Counted from the first letter of the stretch, positions 26,973-34,833 are shown. The stretch is 64,000 bases of DNA from Haloplanus salinarum (GCF_024498175.1 NZ_CP101823.1:2672987-2736986); one strand, 5' to 3'. Notes: generated by a model not told the origin, from the sequence alone. Program-made: numbers and translations.

Positions 26973-29333
26973 TCAGTGGTCCTGGTACAGTTCTTGGAGA
27001 TCGTTTCTGAGGAGGAGCGTCGACTGATATCGGTGGGATTTCTTTTTCGCCAAGGCCGTCAGTAGTACGTCGTCCAGCGCGGGAGGAACGTCGGCTATCT
27101 CGCTTGGCGGCGTTGGTGTCTCGTTCAGCACCTGGCCCATTATTTCGGTCGACGATCCTTCGAACGGTGGCCGCCCCGTGAACAGTTCATAGAGGACGGT
27201 TCCCAGCTGATACACGTCAGTAATGTCATCCGCTACACCGTATTCGTCGTCGAACTGTTCGGGAGCGGCGTACTGAGGTGAGAGGCCTTCGACGCTCTTG
27301 GAGTGCTCGAGCAGGTGTTTCGAGAGCCCCCAGTCGGCGACCTTCGGCGCGTCCCAGGCGCCATCGGTCGACCGGAAGAGGACGTTCGCGGGCTTGAGAT
27401 CGAGGTGGGCGACCCCGCGGCGGTGAGCGTGGCGGACGCCGCGGACGGTTGCGATCGCGGTCCACACTGCTTGAGCGAAGTTCAGGCGACCAGCTCTATC
27501 ACCGATATCGCCGCCGTCCATGTACTCCATGGCGATCCACGGGATCGGCTCGGCACCGTAATCAAGCACGCCGACGATATGGTCATGATCGTCGAGTTTG
27601 CTCCACGTCTCGGCCTCCCGAAGCAGCCGTTCAACCGTATCGGTGTGGAGCGTCCCGCGCATCCGAGGTTTCTTGATCGCTACTGTCACGTCCCCATCGG
27701 CGGTGGCGAGCGTCGCCTTCGTTACGTCGGCGTTACCTCCGCTGCCGATAGGTGGCCCCTCCGTCAACTCGTCGTAGGATACGGACAGGTCCGGTGCGCG
27801 GGGAACGGTATCGGGAGCGTCGGCTGGGACGTGAGTGTTCGGCGAAACCGCGTCGTCTTCGCTGTGAGTACTCGGAGGAGTAATCGTTCCAAGCACAGGG
27901 CCACTCTCAACCGAGCCACCCGATCCTGTTCCCGTTTCGGCATCGCTTCGCGCACTGCCGGCGGGACCCCCACCATCGCGGCGCCAGTACCAGAGGCCAC
28001 CCCCCGCCCCGGCGGCGAGTGCACCCGCGAGCGGGACGACGAGATCCGAGTCGTCGGCGAACCCGTCGGCGTTCGATCCGCCACCAGCATCACCCCCTCC
28101 GTCACCGGCACCACCGTTAGTGGTGACCGGCGCGGTACGGGTACGTTCGGTCGTGGGACGTGTGTTCGTGGATCTTGTTTCTGTCGACACTTGTTCCGGA
28201 GTATCCCCGGTCAGGGCGTACAGGGCGTTGTCCGAGCCGACGTAGACAGAACCGTCCACGATCGCCGGTGAATTCACCCGACCGCCCGCTCGGAAACGCC
28301 ATCGTTCGGTGCCCTCAGTCGCATCGAGTGCATAGAGATAGGTGTCTTGACTGCCGACGTACACGGTGTTGCCCGCGACGACGGGAGAGGCCACGCGGCC
28401 GCCGGTTTCGAAGCGCCACCGTTCGGCGCCACTCTCCGTATCAGCCGCGTACAGGGAGCCGCCGTCGCTCCCGAAATAAACGGTCCCGTCGGCTACCGCC
28501 GGCGATGAATAGAGACTGCCGTCGGTTTCGAAGCGCCACCGTTCGGTGCCGCCACCCGTGTCTACTGCAAAAAGAGTGTCCGCACTCCCGAAGTAGACGG
28601 TTTCCTCAACGACTGCTGGCGTGGAGCTGAACGTTAGCCCCGTCTCGAACCGCCAGATCCGGCTTCCATCCGCCGCATCCAATGCGTAAAAGTCGTCGTT
28701 CGAACCGGACTCCCCGTATGAGATATACAGGATGTCATCCGAAACCGTCGGGGCCGATCCGATGGGGCCGTCGGTTTCGAGACACCACCGTTCGGTCCCG
28801 TCACTCGTGTTCAGAGCACAGAGACGACTGCCGTTTGCGACGTAGATGGTGTCGTTCCATACCGTAAAGTTGCTCTGGGGCCGGTCGTCGACCTCAAAAC
28901 GCCAGCGTTCGCTTCCGTCGTCCGTGTTCAGAGCGAACACGTTACTATCCCCATCCAAACCAAAGACCGTTCCGTCCACCACCGCTGGTGGGGGATAAAG
29001 CGTCGGATTTTCCAGCTCGAACTGCCATCGCTCGGCACCATCGTCGGCGTCCAGTGCGTGGAAATCGCCACTGCCAACGTAGACGCTCCCGTCGACTACC
29101 GCGGGAGAGGAAGACCCTGCCCCGAACTCCCACGCGACTGATATATTGGCGACCGGTGAGGTGTTTTCGCGTGCATATCCCGTGTTCGCGGCATCGTATC
29201 CGTGCTGTGGCCACGATTCGCCGCTCTGTCCGGTGGCGATGTCGGAATCCCCCACAATCAGCGCACCCCCGAACACAGCCCCGCTGGCCGCCCGCAACGC
29301 CCCCCGCCTCGTCCATCCCGCCGAATCGGTCAT
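26973..29333 (-). CDS. Receptor kinase C: Tat signal, PQQ-like propeller, membrane helix, Ser/Thr kinase
   Basis: The gene is convergent with kinase B. ATG 29333 is preferred over GTG 29351 because a TATA element lies 24 nt upstream of it; this gives 786 residues. Numbered from this ATG, the Tat signal is WTRRGALRAASG (about 7-18), the propeller spans about 60-375, the membrane helix about 431-450, and the kinase about 520-780. Catalytic residues are present: Lys554 in VAIKKP, Asp645 in HLDLKPAN and Asp667 in DWG. The juxtamembrane linker is longer than in A or B. Its kinase domain is closest by eye to B and D. Confidence 0.88.
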   Translation of the reverse strand: MTDSAGWTRRGALRAASGAVFGGALIVGDSDIATGQSGESWPQHGYDAANTGYARENTSPVANISVAWEFGAGSSSPAVVDGSVYVGSGDFHALDADDGAERWQFELENPTLYPPPAVVDGTVFGLDGDSNVFALNTDDGSERWRFEVDDRPQSNFTVWNDTIYVANGSRLCALNTSDGTERWCLETDGPIGSAPTVSDDILYISYGESGSNDDFYALDAADGSRIWRFETGLTFSSTPAVVEETVYFGSADTLFAVDTGGGTERWRFETDGSLYSSPAVADGTVYFGSDGGSLYAADTESGAERWRFETGGRVASPVVAGNTVYVGSQDTYLYALDATEGTERWRFRAGGRVNSPAIVDGSVYVGSDNALYALTGDTPEQVSTETRSTNTRPTTERTRTAPVTTNGGAGDGGGDAGGGSNADGFADDSDLVVPLAGALAAGAGGGLWYWRRDGGGPAGSARSDAETGTGSGGSVESGPVLGTITPPSTHSEDDAVSPNTHVPADAPDTVPRAPDLSVSYDELTEGPPIGSGGNADVTKATLATADGDVTVAIKKPRMRGTLHTDTVERLLREAETWSKLDDHDHIVGVLDYGAEPIPWIAMEYMDGGDIGDRAGRLNFAQAVWTAIATVRGVRHAHRRGVAHLDLKPANVLFRSTDGAWDAPKVADWGLSKHLLEHSKSVEGLSPQYAAPEQFDDEYGVADDITDVYQLGTVLYELFTGRPPFEGSSTEIMGQVLNETPTPPSEIADVPPALDDVLLTALAKKKSHRYQSTLLLRNDLQELYQDH

Positions 29334-29356
29334 TGCCGACGTATGTGTCACCAGTG

Positions 29357-29366
29357 CATAATAAAC
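29357..29366 (-). promoter_or_regulatory. TATA box of receptor kinase C
   Basis: On the coding strand this reads GTTTATTATG, 24 nt before the ATG at 29333. It supports that start over the upstream GTG at 29351, which would sit too close to the TATA element. Confidence 0.55.
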
Positions 29367-29558
29367 GCTCCCCCGACGGCTCGGTGTCGCACCGTGGAGC
29401 CGTCCCCAGGAAGGCGAGCATCAAGGGGGCGACGATATTAGCGGCGCCCCACGGTCTGGGACACCGAACACCGTCACGAACCGGTCGTCAACGACGCGTG
29501 CGGCGCGGTCCACGTGACGGGGGCACAGCTTTTTGCGCCGGTCGGTCGAAACACGTCC

Positions 29559-30500
29559 GTGACGGATCTGGTCACCGTCGGCGACGCCACCCTTCGGTTC
29601 TCGCCGCCACGGGGCGAACGCATCGAGACGGCCGGCGACTTCGCCGCCCACGTCGGCGGCCCGGAGAGCAACGTCGCCGTCGCGGCGGCGACGCTCGGCC
29701 TCGACGCCGCGTGGCTGTCGAAGCTCCCGGACACCCCGCTCGGGCGGCGGATCGTCGGCGAACTGCGCCGCCACGGCGTCCGGACGGGCGTCGTCTGGGC
29801 GGAGTCGGGGCGGGCGTCGACGGCGTTCGTCGAGCGCGGCGGGGCGCCCGGCGCGCGGTCGGTGTCCGACCGCGAGGGCGCGGCCGTCGCCACGGCCACC
29901 GCCGAGGACCTCCCGCTCGGGGTGGTCCGGGAGGCCGACACCCTGTTCGTCAGCGGGGCCACGCCCGCCCGCTCGGAGGCGCTCTTGGAGACGACGGCGA
30001 CGCTCCTCTCGGTCGCCGGCGAGGCGGACACGACGCGGGCCTTCGACACCCGCTTCGAGGCGACGGGACTGGAGGCCGACCGGGCCCGCGACCTGTACGA
30101 CCACCTCCTCGACGCCGTGGACGTGCTGGTGATCGACGAGGCGGACGCCGAGGCGGTCTTCGGCCTCGACGGCGACGTCGTGCCCGCGGCCCACACTCTC
30201 CGGACGCGATACGACTGCACGACGGTTGTCGTCACCCGCGAGGAGGACCGTCACCCGACGGTCGGCCTCCACGGCGAGGAGATATACGAGGTGCCGCCGT
30301 TCGAGGGGGAGACCCGCGACCCGGCCGGCGTCCACGACGCGTTCGTCGGCGGGTTCCTCGCCGGGCGACGGCGCGGCGCGAACGTGAAAGAGGCGCTTCG
30401 CCAAGGGGCGGCGACGGCGGCACTCAAGCGAACCATCGTGGGGGACGTCGTCGTCGGATCGCCAGACGACGTGGCGGCGATCCGCGACGGTCGGGAGTGA
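29559..30500 (+). CDS. PfkB-family sugar kinase, probably 2-keto-3-deoxygluconate kinase type
   Basis: From GTG 29559 (MTDLVTVGDATLRFSPPRGE) the protein has 313 residues; the frame also extends to 29514 with unlikely residues. PfkB features include HVGGPESNVAVAAATLG near the N-terminus and AFDTRFEAT in the middle. The catalytic motif near the C-terminus reads AGVHDAFVGGFLAG, where most members have GAGDAF, so one glycine position is a histidine. Haloarchaeal 2-keto-3-deoxygluconate kinases of the semi-phosphorylative Entner-Doudoroff pathway look closest. Substrate is not certain. It is divergent from kinase C. Confidence 0.8.
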   Translation: MTDLVTVGDATLRFSPPRGERIETAGDFAAHVGGPESNVAVAAATLGLDAAWLSKLPDTPLGRRIVGELRRHGVRTGVVWAESGRASTAFVERGGAPGARSVSDREGAAVATATAEDLPLGVVREADTLFVSGATPARSEALLETTATLLSVAGEADTTRAFDTRFEATGLEADRARDLYDHLLDAVDVLVIDEADAEAVFGLDGDVVPAAHTLRTRYDCTTVVVTREEDRHPTVGLHGEEIYEVPPFEGETRDPAGVHDAFVGGFLAGRRRGANVKEALRQGAATAALKRTIVGDVVVGSPDDVAAIRDGRE

Positions 30501-30801
30501 TATCAAAAAGTGGCAGCAGCCGCGACCGGCCGGGACCCCGGTCGGGGAACTCGGGGCGAGGCCGGCGCGAAGCGTCGGTCGGGTCGGGGAGACGCGTTGC
30601 GGGGACCGACGCCACCGGCACACGGGGAACGTCCGGAGGGCGTCGGCATCCCAACGTACCGCCGCTTGTAACATAAATCCATCAGAGGCTTAGATGCCGA
30701 TTTCAGTCTCGGCAAGTGGGGTCCAACCAGCCAGTCCGCGGATCGGCGCCGACGACGGCATCCCGGCAGTGGCCCAACTTTATCGGCGGACAAGGCGAAT
30801 A
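30501..30801. other. Non-coding stretch left of the TnpB element
   Basis: About 300 bp between the sugar kinase and the IS left-end hairpin. It is GC-rich with several short inverted repeats at 30515-30630, then a more AT-rich patch (30666-30705). No convincing ORF, tRNA or known ncRNA consensus was found. It may contain IS left-flank debris. Confidence 0.4.
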
Positions 30802-30884
30802 CCCCGGGGCTTGACCCCGGGGATGAAGCCGACAACCCGTGACACAAACCATTAACTGAACACATCGCTAATCAAGAGACAGCG

Positions 30885-32126
30885 ATGGAACACAGTCACC
30901 GCTACCACGCTTACCCAACACAAGAGGTAGCGGAGGGACTGGAACATCATCTCGATGTTCATCGCCAACTCTACAACCACGTTCGCTGGGACTACGAGAA
31001 CAGTCCAGAAAACGACAAGCCGAGTGAGTACGCCCAGAACAACAAACTCCCCGAGTGGAAACAGCGGTGGCCTGTGTTCGGAGAACTGCACTCGAAAGCC
31101 GCGCAAGCCACCGTCGCCCGCTTCCACCGCAATCTCTCGAACCTTCGCAAGAAAAAAGAGAAGGGGTACAATGTTGGTCGGCTCAAGCGGCAAGCACCCA
31201 CCAAGTATCGAAGCGTGACGTACAACCAGTCTGGTTTCGACCTCGATGAAAAGAGGGGCCGAGACAGGTTCGCTTACGTCCGTTTCAGCAAGATTGGGTG
31301 GATCAAGATACGGTATCACCGCCCGATTCCCGACCACGCTACCATCAAGGAGGTCACGTTCAAGAAGGAGACGACCGGCGAGTGGTTCGTCTCCTTCGGC
31401 CTCGAAACCGACGACGCCGACCTACCCGAGAAACCCGCCGTGGACTCGTTGGACGCGAGCAACAGCGTCGGGATTGACCTCGGCATCCAGAACTACATCC
31501 ACATGTCTGACGGCAAGACTGTGGACTGGCTCGACCTCGAAGACGACTACGAGCGCCTTCGACGTGAGCAACGCAAACTCTCACGGAAAGAGAAAGGGTC
31601 GAGCAACTGGGAGAAACAACGCCAGGAAGTAGCTAACGTCAAGCGACACATCAGGCGGAAGGTGCTGGACTATCAGCACAAACTCACGACGTGGCTCGTC
31701 CGCGAGTACGACGCCGTATTCGTTGAGGACTTGAACGTGAAGGAGATGTTGGAGCAGTCGCATACTGCTCGGAACAAGCAGGAAGCGGCGTGGCGACAAT
31801 TCATCACGCTCCTCGAATACAAATCCGACCTGTACGGCACTCACGTCAAGCAGGTCGAAGCACGAGGCACCACGAAAGAGTGCGCGTCGTGTGGCGTGGA
31901 GACAACGAAGCCTATCTGGGTGCGGGAACACTCCTGCCCGTCGTGTGGGTTTGAGACGGATAGGGATGCGAATGCGGCGATGAACGTGTTGCAGAGAGGC
32001 TTTTCTGAGTTAGGGCTGGGATGGCCCGAAGACACGCCCGTAGAGACTGTGACCGCTACGGACACGACTCACTTCGAGTCCGTGTCTGCAAGTCACGCCG
32101 TAGAAACGGGAAGCCTCGGGGCTTGA
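30885..32126 (+). CDS. tnpB: TnpB RNA-guided nuclease of IS200/IS605 family
   Basis: The 413-residue protein has a complete RuvC-like site: Asp198 in SVGIDLGIQ, Glu281 in VFVEDLN and Asp361 in DRDANAA. It also has the zinc ribbon Cys333/Cys336/Cys351/Cys354. The N-terminal region is the usual helix-rich OrfB domain. TnpB proteins use an RNA from the element's 3' end to cut DNA next to a target-adjacent motif, favouring retention of the element. The stop codon (32124-32126) falls inside the right-end hairpin loop, so the guide-RNA scaffold must overlap the coding 3' end. Nothing suggests inactivation. Confidence 0.93.
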   Translation: MEHSHRYHAYPTQEVAEGLEHHLDVHRQLYNHVRWDYENSPENDKPSEYAQNNKLPEWKQRWPVFGELHSKAAQATVARFHRNLSNLRKKKEKGYNVGRLKRQAPTKYRSVTYNQSGFDLDEKRGRDRFAYVRFSKIGWIKIRYHRPIPDHATIKEVTFKKETTGEWFVSFGLETDDADLPEKPAVDSLDASNSVGIDLGIQNYIHMSDGKTVDWLDLEDDYERLRREQRKLSRKEKGSSNWEKQRQEVANVKRHIRRKVLDYQHKLTTWLVREYDAVFVEDLNVKEMLEQSHTARNKQEAAWRQFITLLEYKSDLYGTHVKQVEARGTTKECASCGVETTKPIWVREHSCPSCGFETDRDANAAMNVLQRGFSELGLGWPEDTPVETVTATDTTHFESVSASHAVETGSLGA

Positions 32127-32135
32127 CCCCGAGGC
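32113..32135 (+). repeat. Right-end hairpin of the TnpB element
   Basis: Perfect 9-bp arms around loop CTTGA. The tnpB stop codon TGA is part of the loop. An exact reverse-complement copy lies at 33521-33543. Confidence 0.9.
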
Positions 32136-32169
32136 GATTCACGGGGAAACCGATCCCACGGGAAGTGAG

Positions 32170-32298
32170 ATGCCGATCAGCGTCGCGTTGCAAGGAAGCG
32201 TCGGAATCGAGACGTCGGTGGCCGTCACCATCTGGGGGCTGATCGGCGTGTTGGGGCTGGTCACCGGATATCTGCTCGGCCTCACGGTCGGAGGGTAA
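32170..32298 (+). CDS. 42-residue single-helix membrane peptide upstream of kinase D
   Basis: The ATG at 32170 opens a 42-residue frame (MPISVALQGSVGIETSVAVT, then a hydrophobic IWGLIGVLGLVTGYLLGL segment) stopping at TAA 32296-32298. It is almost entirely one membrane helix. Kinase D begins only 4 nt later, and the kinase's GGAGGG Shine-Dalgarno-like site (32290-32295) lies inside this ORF, so coupled translation is likely. No family is recognised. A direct role as a membrane partner of kinase D is inferred from coupling. Confidence 0.6.
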   Translation: MPISVALQGSVGIETSVAVTIWGLIGVLGLVTGYLLGLTVGG

Positions 32299-32302
32299 AC
32301 GG

Positions 32303-33517
32303 ATGCGAACGCCGGTCACCGAGCCGGGCGTCGTCTCCCACGTGCCGGCTGTCCCGACCGTCGACGCCCCGCTACAGATGGCGCGCGTCGGCCCCGATCC
32401 CGAGACGGTCGCCCTCTACGCCGTCGTCGCCGTCGCGAGCCTCGGCCTCGGGTTCGGCGTCGGGGTCTACCGTGCGCGGCGCCGGGGGGGCGAGGACCCG
32501 TCGGCGTCGGGGCCCGAACGGGCCGGCAGCGGACCGCGAGGGTCGGCGTCGACCCCCGAACCGGGGCGCGACGCCGAATCGCAGGCGGGCGATCGGCTCG
32601 GGCAGTCACCGAGCGTGAGCGGCGGGAGAGAGGAAAGCGAGAGCGTGGCCGGAAGCGCGAACCAACCGCCCGACTCGGCCCCGCGGGCGCCCGACGTACG
32701 CGTCGATTACGACGCGTTGACCGACGAGGAGCCGATCGGCGGCGGGGGCAACGCCGACGTGACGAAGGCGACACTGCCAACGCCCGAGGGTAACGTGACG
32801 CTCGCGATCAAGCGCCCGCGGATGCAGGGGACGCTCCACGCCGACGCCGTCGAACGGATGCTCGACGAAGCGGAGACGTGGGACAAACTCGACGACCACG
32901 ACTACGTCGTCGGCGTCGTCGACTACGGCGCCGAGCCACTGCCCTGGATCGCCATGGAGTATATGGACGCCGGTCACCTCGGGGGACGGGCGGGCTCCCT
33001 CGGTTTCGATCAGGCGCTCTGGACGGCCGTGGCGATCACGAAGGGCGTACGTCACGCCCACCGTCGGGGAGTCGCCCACCTCGATCTGAAGCCGGCGAAC
33101 GTCCTCTTTCGCGAAGTGGCGGGCGCCTGGGACGTGCCGAAGGTCGCCGACTGGGGACTCTCGAAACACCTGCTCGAGCACTCCCAGAGCGTGGAGGGGC
33201 TCTCGCCGGGATACGCCGCACCCGAACAGTTCGACCGGTCCTACGGGACGACCGACGACATCACCGACATCTACCAACTCGGCGCCGTCTACTACGAACT
33301 CTTTACCGGCCGGCCGCCGTTCGAGGGCGAATCGACGCGCGTGATGCGTGCCGTCCTCGACGAGACGCCGACGCCACCGAGCGAGGTGGCGGACGTCCCC
33401 TCGGCGCTCGACGACGTCCTGCTGACCGCACTGGCCAAGGACAAAGCCGACCGCTACGACGACATCGTCTACCTCCGGGACGACCTACAGGCGCTGTTCG
33501 AGGGACGGCGAGCGTGA
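32303..33517 (+). CDS. Propeller-less membrane Ser/Thr kinase D
   Basis: The 404-residue paralogue of kinases A-C lacks both the Tat signal and the propeller. It has a short N-terminus, a membrane helix (about 36-56) followed by RARRR, an acidic/Ser-rich linker (about 62-128) and the kinase domain (about 137-400): GGGGNADV loop, Lys170, Asp261 in HLDLKPAN, Asp283 in DWG, and APEQF. Its base composition is high-GC like the core genome, unlike A and B. The stop codon lies in CGTGAACC, which is shared with the relict IS end immediately after it. It may receive its signal through the 42-residue membrane peptide encoded just upstream. Confidence 0.88.
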   Translation: MRTPVTEPGVVSHVPAVPTVDAPLQMARVGPDPETVALYAVVAVASLGLGFGVGVYRARRRGGEDPSASGPERAGSGPRGSASTPEPGRDAESQAGDRLGQSPSVSGGREESESVAGSANQPPDSAPRAPDVRVDYDALTDEEPIGGGGNADVTKATLPTPEGNVTLAIKRPRMQGTLHADAVERMLDEAETWDKLDDHDYVVGVVDYGAEPLPWIAMEYMDAGHLGGRAGSLGFDQALWTAVAITKGVRHAHRRGVAHLDLKPANVLFREVAGAWDVPKVADWGLSKHLLEHSQSVEGLSPGYAAPEQFDRSYGTTDDITDIYQLGAVYYELFTGRPPFEGESTRVMRAVLDETPTPPSEVADVPSALDDVLLTALAKDKADRYDDIVYLRDDLQALFEGRRA

Positions 33518-33543
33518 ACCGCCTCGGGGTCAAGCCCCGAGGC
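33512..33543 (-). mobile_element. Relict right end of a second TnpB element
   Basis: 33521-33543 is the exact reverse complement of the right-end hairpin at 32113-32135, and the adjoining bases (GGTTCACG on the minus strand) match GATTCACG next to the intact element. On the minus strand a short frame ends ...GECLGA with its stop in the hairpin loop, like the GSLGA end of TnpB. The remaining tnpB sequence is not recognisable. Confidence 0.65.
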
Positions 33544-33740
33544 ACTCGCCTTGCTCATCTGTAGACTCGTCGGCGACGTGTCGATGCTGGACGTCCCCCT
33601 CGAACGGGACGGCCACTCCGAGCGGTTTCACTACTGGCGAACGGAGTGAGCCAGCAGGGGTTTTCCCCACGTTTTTGCAAGGCGTGGTTCCCGCAGCGAG
33701 CCGAAGGCTCGCGAGGAAACCCGACGCAGCGAAAAGTGGG

Positions 33741-33765
33741 AATATGCCGCCTCCCCGATTTGAAC
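33741..33765 (-). repeat. Duplicated tRNA-Phe 3' end (att-like direct repeat, outer copy)
   Basis: 25 bp identical to 33860-33884, comprising four flanking bases plus the last 21 nt of the tRNA-Phe gene (acceptor strand and 3' half of the T arm). This is the usual footprint of tRNA-targeting integrases. The copies are 119 bp apart. Confidence 0.8.
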
Positions 33766-33815
33766 TCCGGAAGACGTGCTCGCTCCGCTGCACGCGGCTT
33801 CCGTGCTCAAATCGG
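33755..33815. repeat. Imperfect inverted repeat beside the att-like copy
   Basis: CCGATTTGA (33755-33763) pairs with TCAAATCGG (33807-33815); inside, GGAAG pairs with CTTCC and CGTGC with GCACG. The outer arm overlaps the duplicated tRNA 3' end, so the second arm may be an inverted fragment of the same tRNA. Confidence 0.55.
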
Positions 33816-33863
33816 CTCGGCGTCGTTTCTTCACCTGCTCGCTACGCTCACGGGTTCAGAATA

Positions 33864-33937
33864 TGCCGCCTCCCCGATTTGAACGGGGGACAGCTCGATC
33901 TTCAGTCGAGTGCTCTCCCAGTCTGAGCTAAGGCGGC
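33864..33937 (-). tRNA. trnF: tRNA-Phe (GAA)
   Basis: The minus strand folds as a standard tRNA. The acceptor arm GCCGCCT pairs with AGGCGGC, the anticodon stem is CTCGA/TCGAG with loop CTGAAGA (anticodon GAA), and the T arm is CCCCG-TTCAAAT-CGGGG. The discriminator is A; the CCA is not encoded. There is no intron. Its 3' end carries the att-like repeat. Confidence 0.97.
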
Positions 33938-33995
33938 GCAGTTCCGACGAAGTGGATTACGGTCAAAAGGATTTCGAAACACCGCCGGCGGGCGG

Positions 33996-34616
33996 TCAGG
34001 CGACCGTCCGTCGTTCGGTGAACGTCCGGGTGGCGTTCGCCGTCCGGACCGTCGTCTCGATCCGGATGCGGCCGTCGTTGGCCTTGATCCGTACGGCGTC
34101 GGCGTAGCCGACCCGGACCGTCCGGGTCCGTGTGACCGTCTCCCCGGCGTCCAGTCGCCCGACGTCGGAGCTCCCCTCCCAGACGAGGCGGTCACCGGTG
34201 GTGATTCGGGTGGCAACGCGGACGTCGCGGGCCGTATCCGTCCCCTCGTTCGACAGCCCGATGGTGACCGTCCGACACCGCGACCCGCAGGACTCGACCG
34301 AGCGGACGCGCATGGTGACGTTCGGCGACGTCGAACCGGTCGACGAGGGCGTCGGCGTCGCGGTCACGGTCACGGCGGCAGCGCCACCGTCATCCGTGTC
34401 CGCGGTGGTCGTGTCGCCGCCCGGCGCGACGAAGAGGGCGGCCGTGCCGGCGACGGCGACGACGAGCAACACGGCGAAGACCATCTCGGTCCGGCTCCAG
34501 GAGCCGAGGACGCCCGCCTCGTCGGCGTCGGCGTCGCCGTCGCTCCCCCCGTCACTCCCCGCGTCGCCGTCGGTTCCGGTCCCCGCCGGGGCCGACGGCC
34601 CGCGCTCTCCCGACAT
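33996..34616 (-). CDS. Single-pass membrane protein with beta-rich extracellular domain
   Basis: The ATG at 34616 (MSGERGPSAPAGTGTDG) gives 206 residues; upstream in-frame codons to 34760 look unlikely. An acidic cytoplasmic stretch precedes a membrane helix (about 46-65), then a Thr/Pro linker and a domain with NVTMRVRSVESCGSRCRTVT and GYADAVRIKA, including a Cys pair. It resembles haloarchaeal surface proteins with CARDB or BsuPI-like beta-sandwich domains, but I cannot name the family. It is encoded directly downstream of tRNA-Phe on the same strand. Confidence 0.65.
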   Translation of the reverse strand: MSGERGPSAPAGTGTDGDAGSDGGSDGDADADEAGVLGSWSRTEMVFAVLLVVAVAGTAALFVAPGGDTTTADTDDGGAAAVTVTATPTPSSTGSTSPNVTMRVRSVESCGSRCRTVTIGLSNEGTDTARDVRVATRITTGDRLVWEGSSDVGRLDAGETVTRTRTVRVGYADAVRIKANDGRIRIETTVRTANATRTFTERRTVA

Positions 34617-34833
34617 GAGTGAACGATGGGGATCGGCGCGCATAGCTCTGGTGGCAGGGGGCGAGACGCGTTCGCTCACGCCCGAATACGGTTCCACACG
34701 GCCGAGACGGCCGTTCGTCCGGTCCGCGACCACGAGTACGACCCACAACTGCCTGCGCAAACACCTGCAGGACCGCCATCACGAGAGCGAAATCGTCGAC
34801 CGGTACCCGTCGTCGCCGCCGGCGTGAGTGCCG

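Larger units (their letters stand above)
30802..32143 (+). mobile_element. TnpB-only IS element (IS200/IS605 superfamily, IS1341 type)
   Basis: A tnpB gene lies between two matching subterminal hairpins with the same loop: left 30802-30822 (8-bp arms, loop CTTGA) and right 32113-32135 (9-bp arms, same loop). No tnpA transposase is present, so it is non-autonomous. Outer limits are approximate; the right limit is set by similarity to the relict copy near 33512-33543. No target-site duplication is expected for this superfamily. Confidence 0.8.
33544..33863. other. Degenerate accessory region next to tRNA-Phe
   Basis: No convincing gene. It holds the probable tail of a relict tnpB (about 33544-33620), a patch with TTTTCCCC and GTTTTTGC, a duplicated tRNA-Phe 3' end (33741-33765) and an imperfect inverted repeat (33755-33815). 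Confidence 0.6.

Noticed and set aside
30501-30700. SRP or RNase P RNA
   Set aside because: A GGCAGCAGCC string near 30513 recalls the SRP S-domain, but the GGAA loop context and the remaining domain helices are missing, and no RNase P core (GAGGAAAGUC) is present.
34615-34827. Plus-strand 70-residue ORF beginning MSERWGSAR
   Set aside because: Its ATG overlaps the start codon of the membrane protein on the other strand and the residue pattern is not protein-like except for its tail; no promoter seen.
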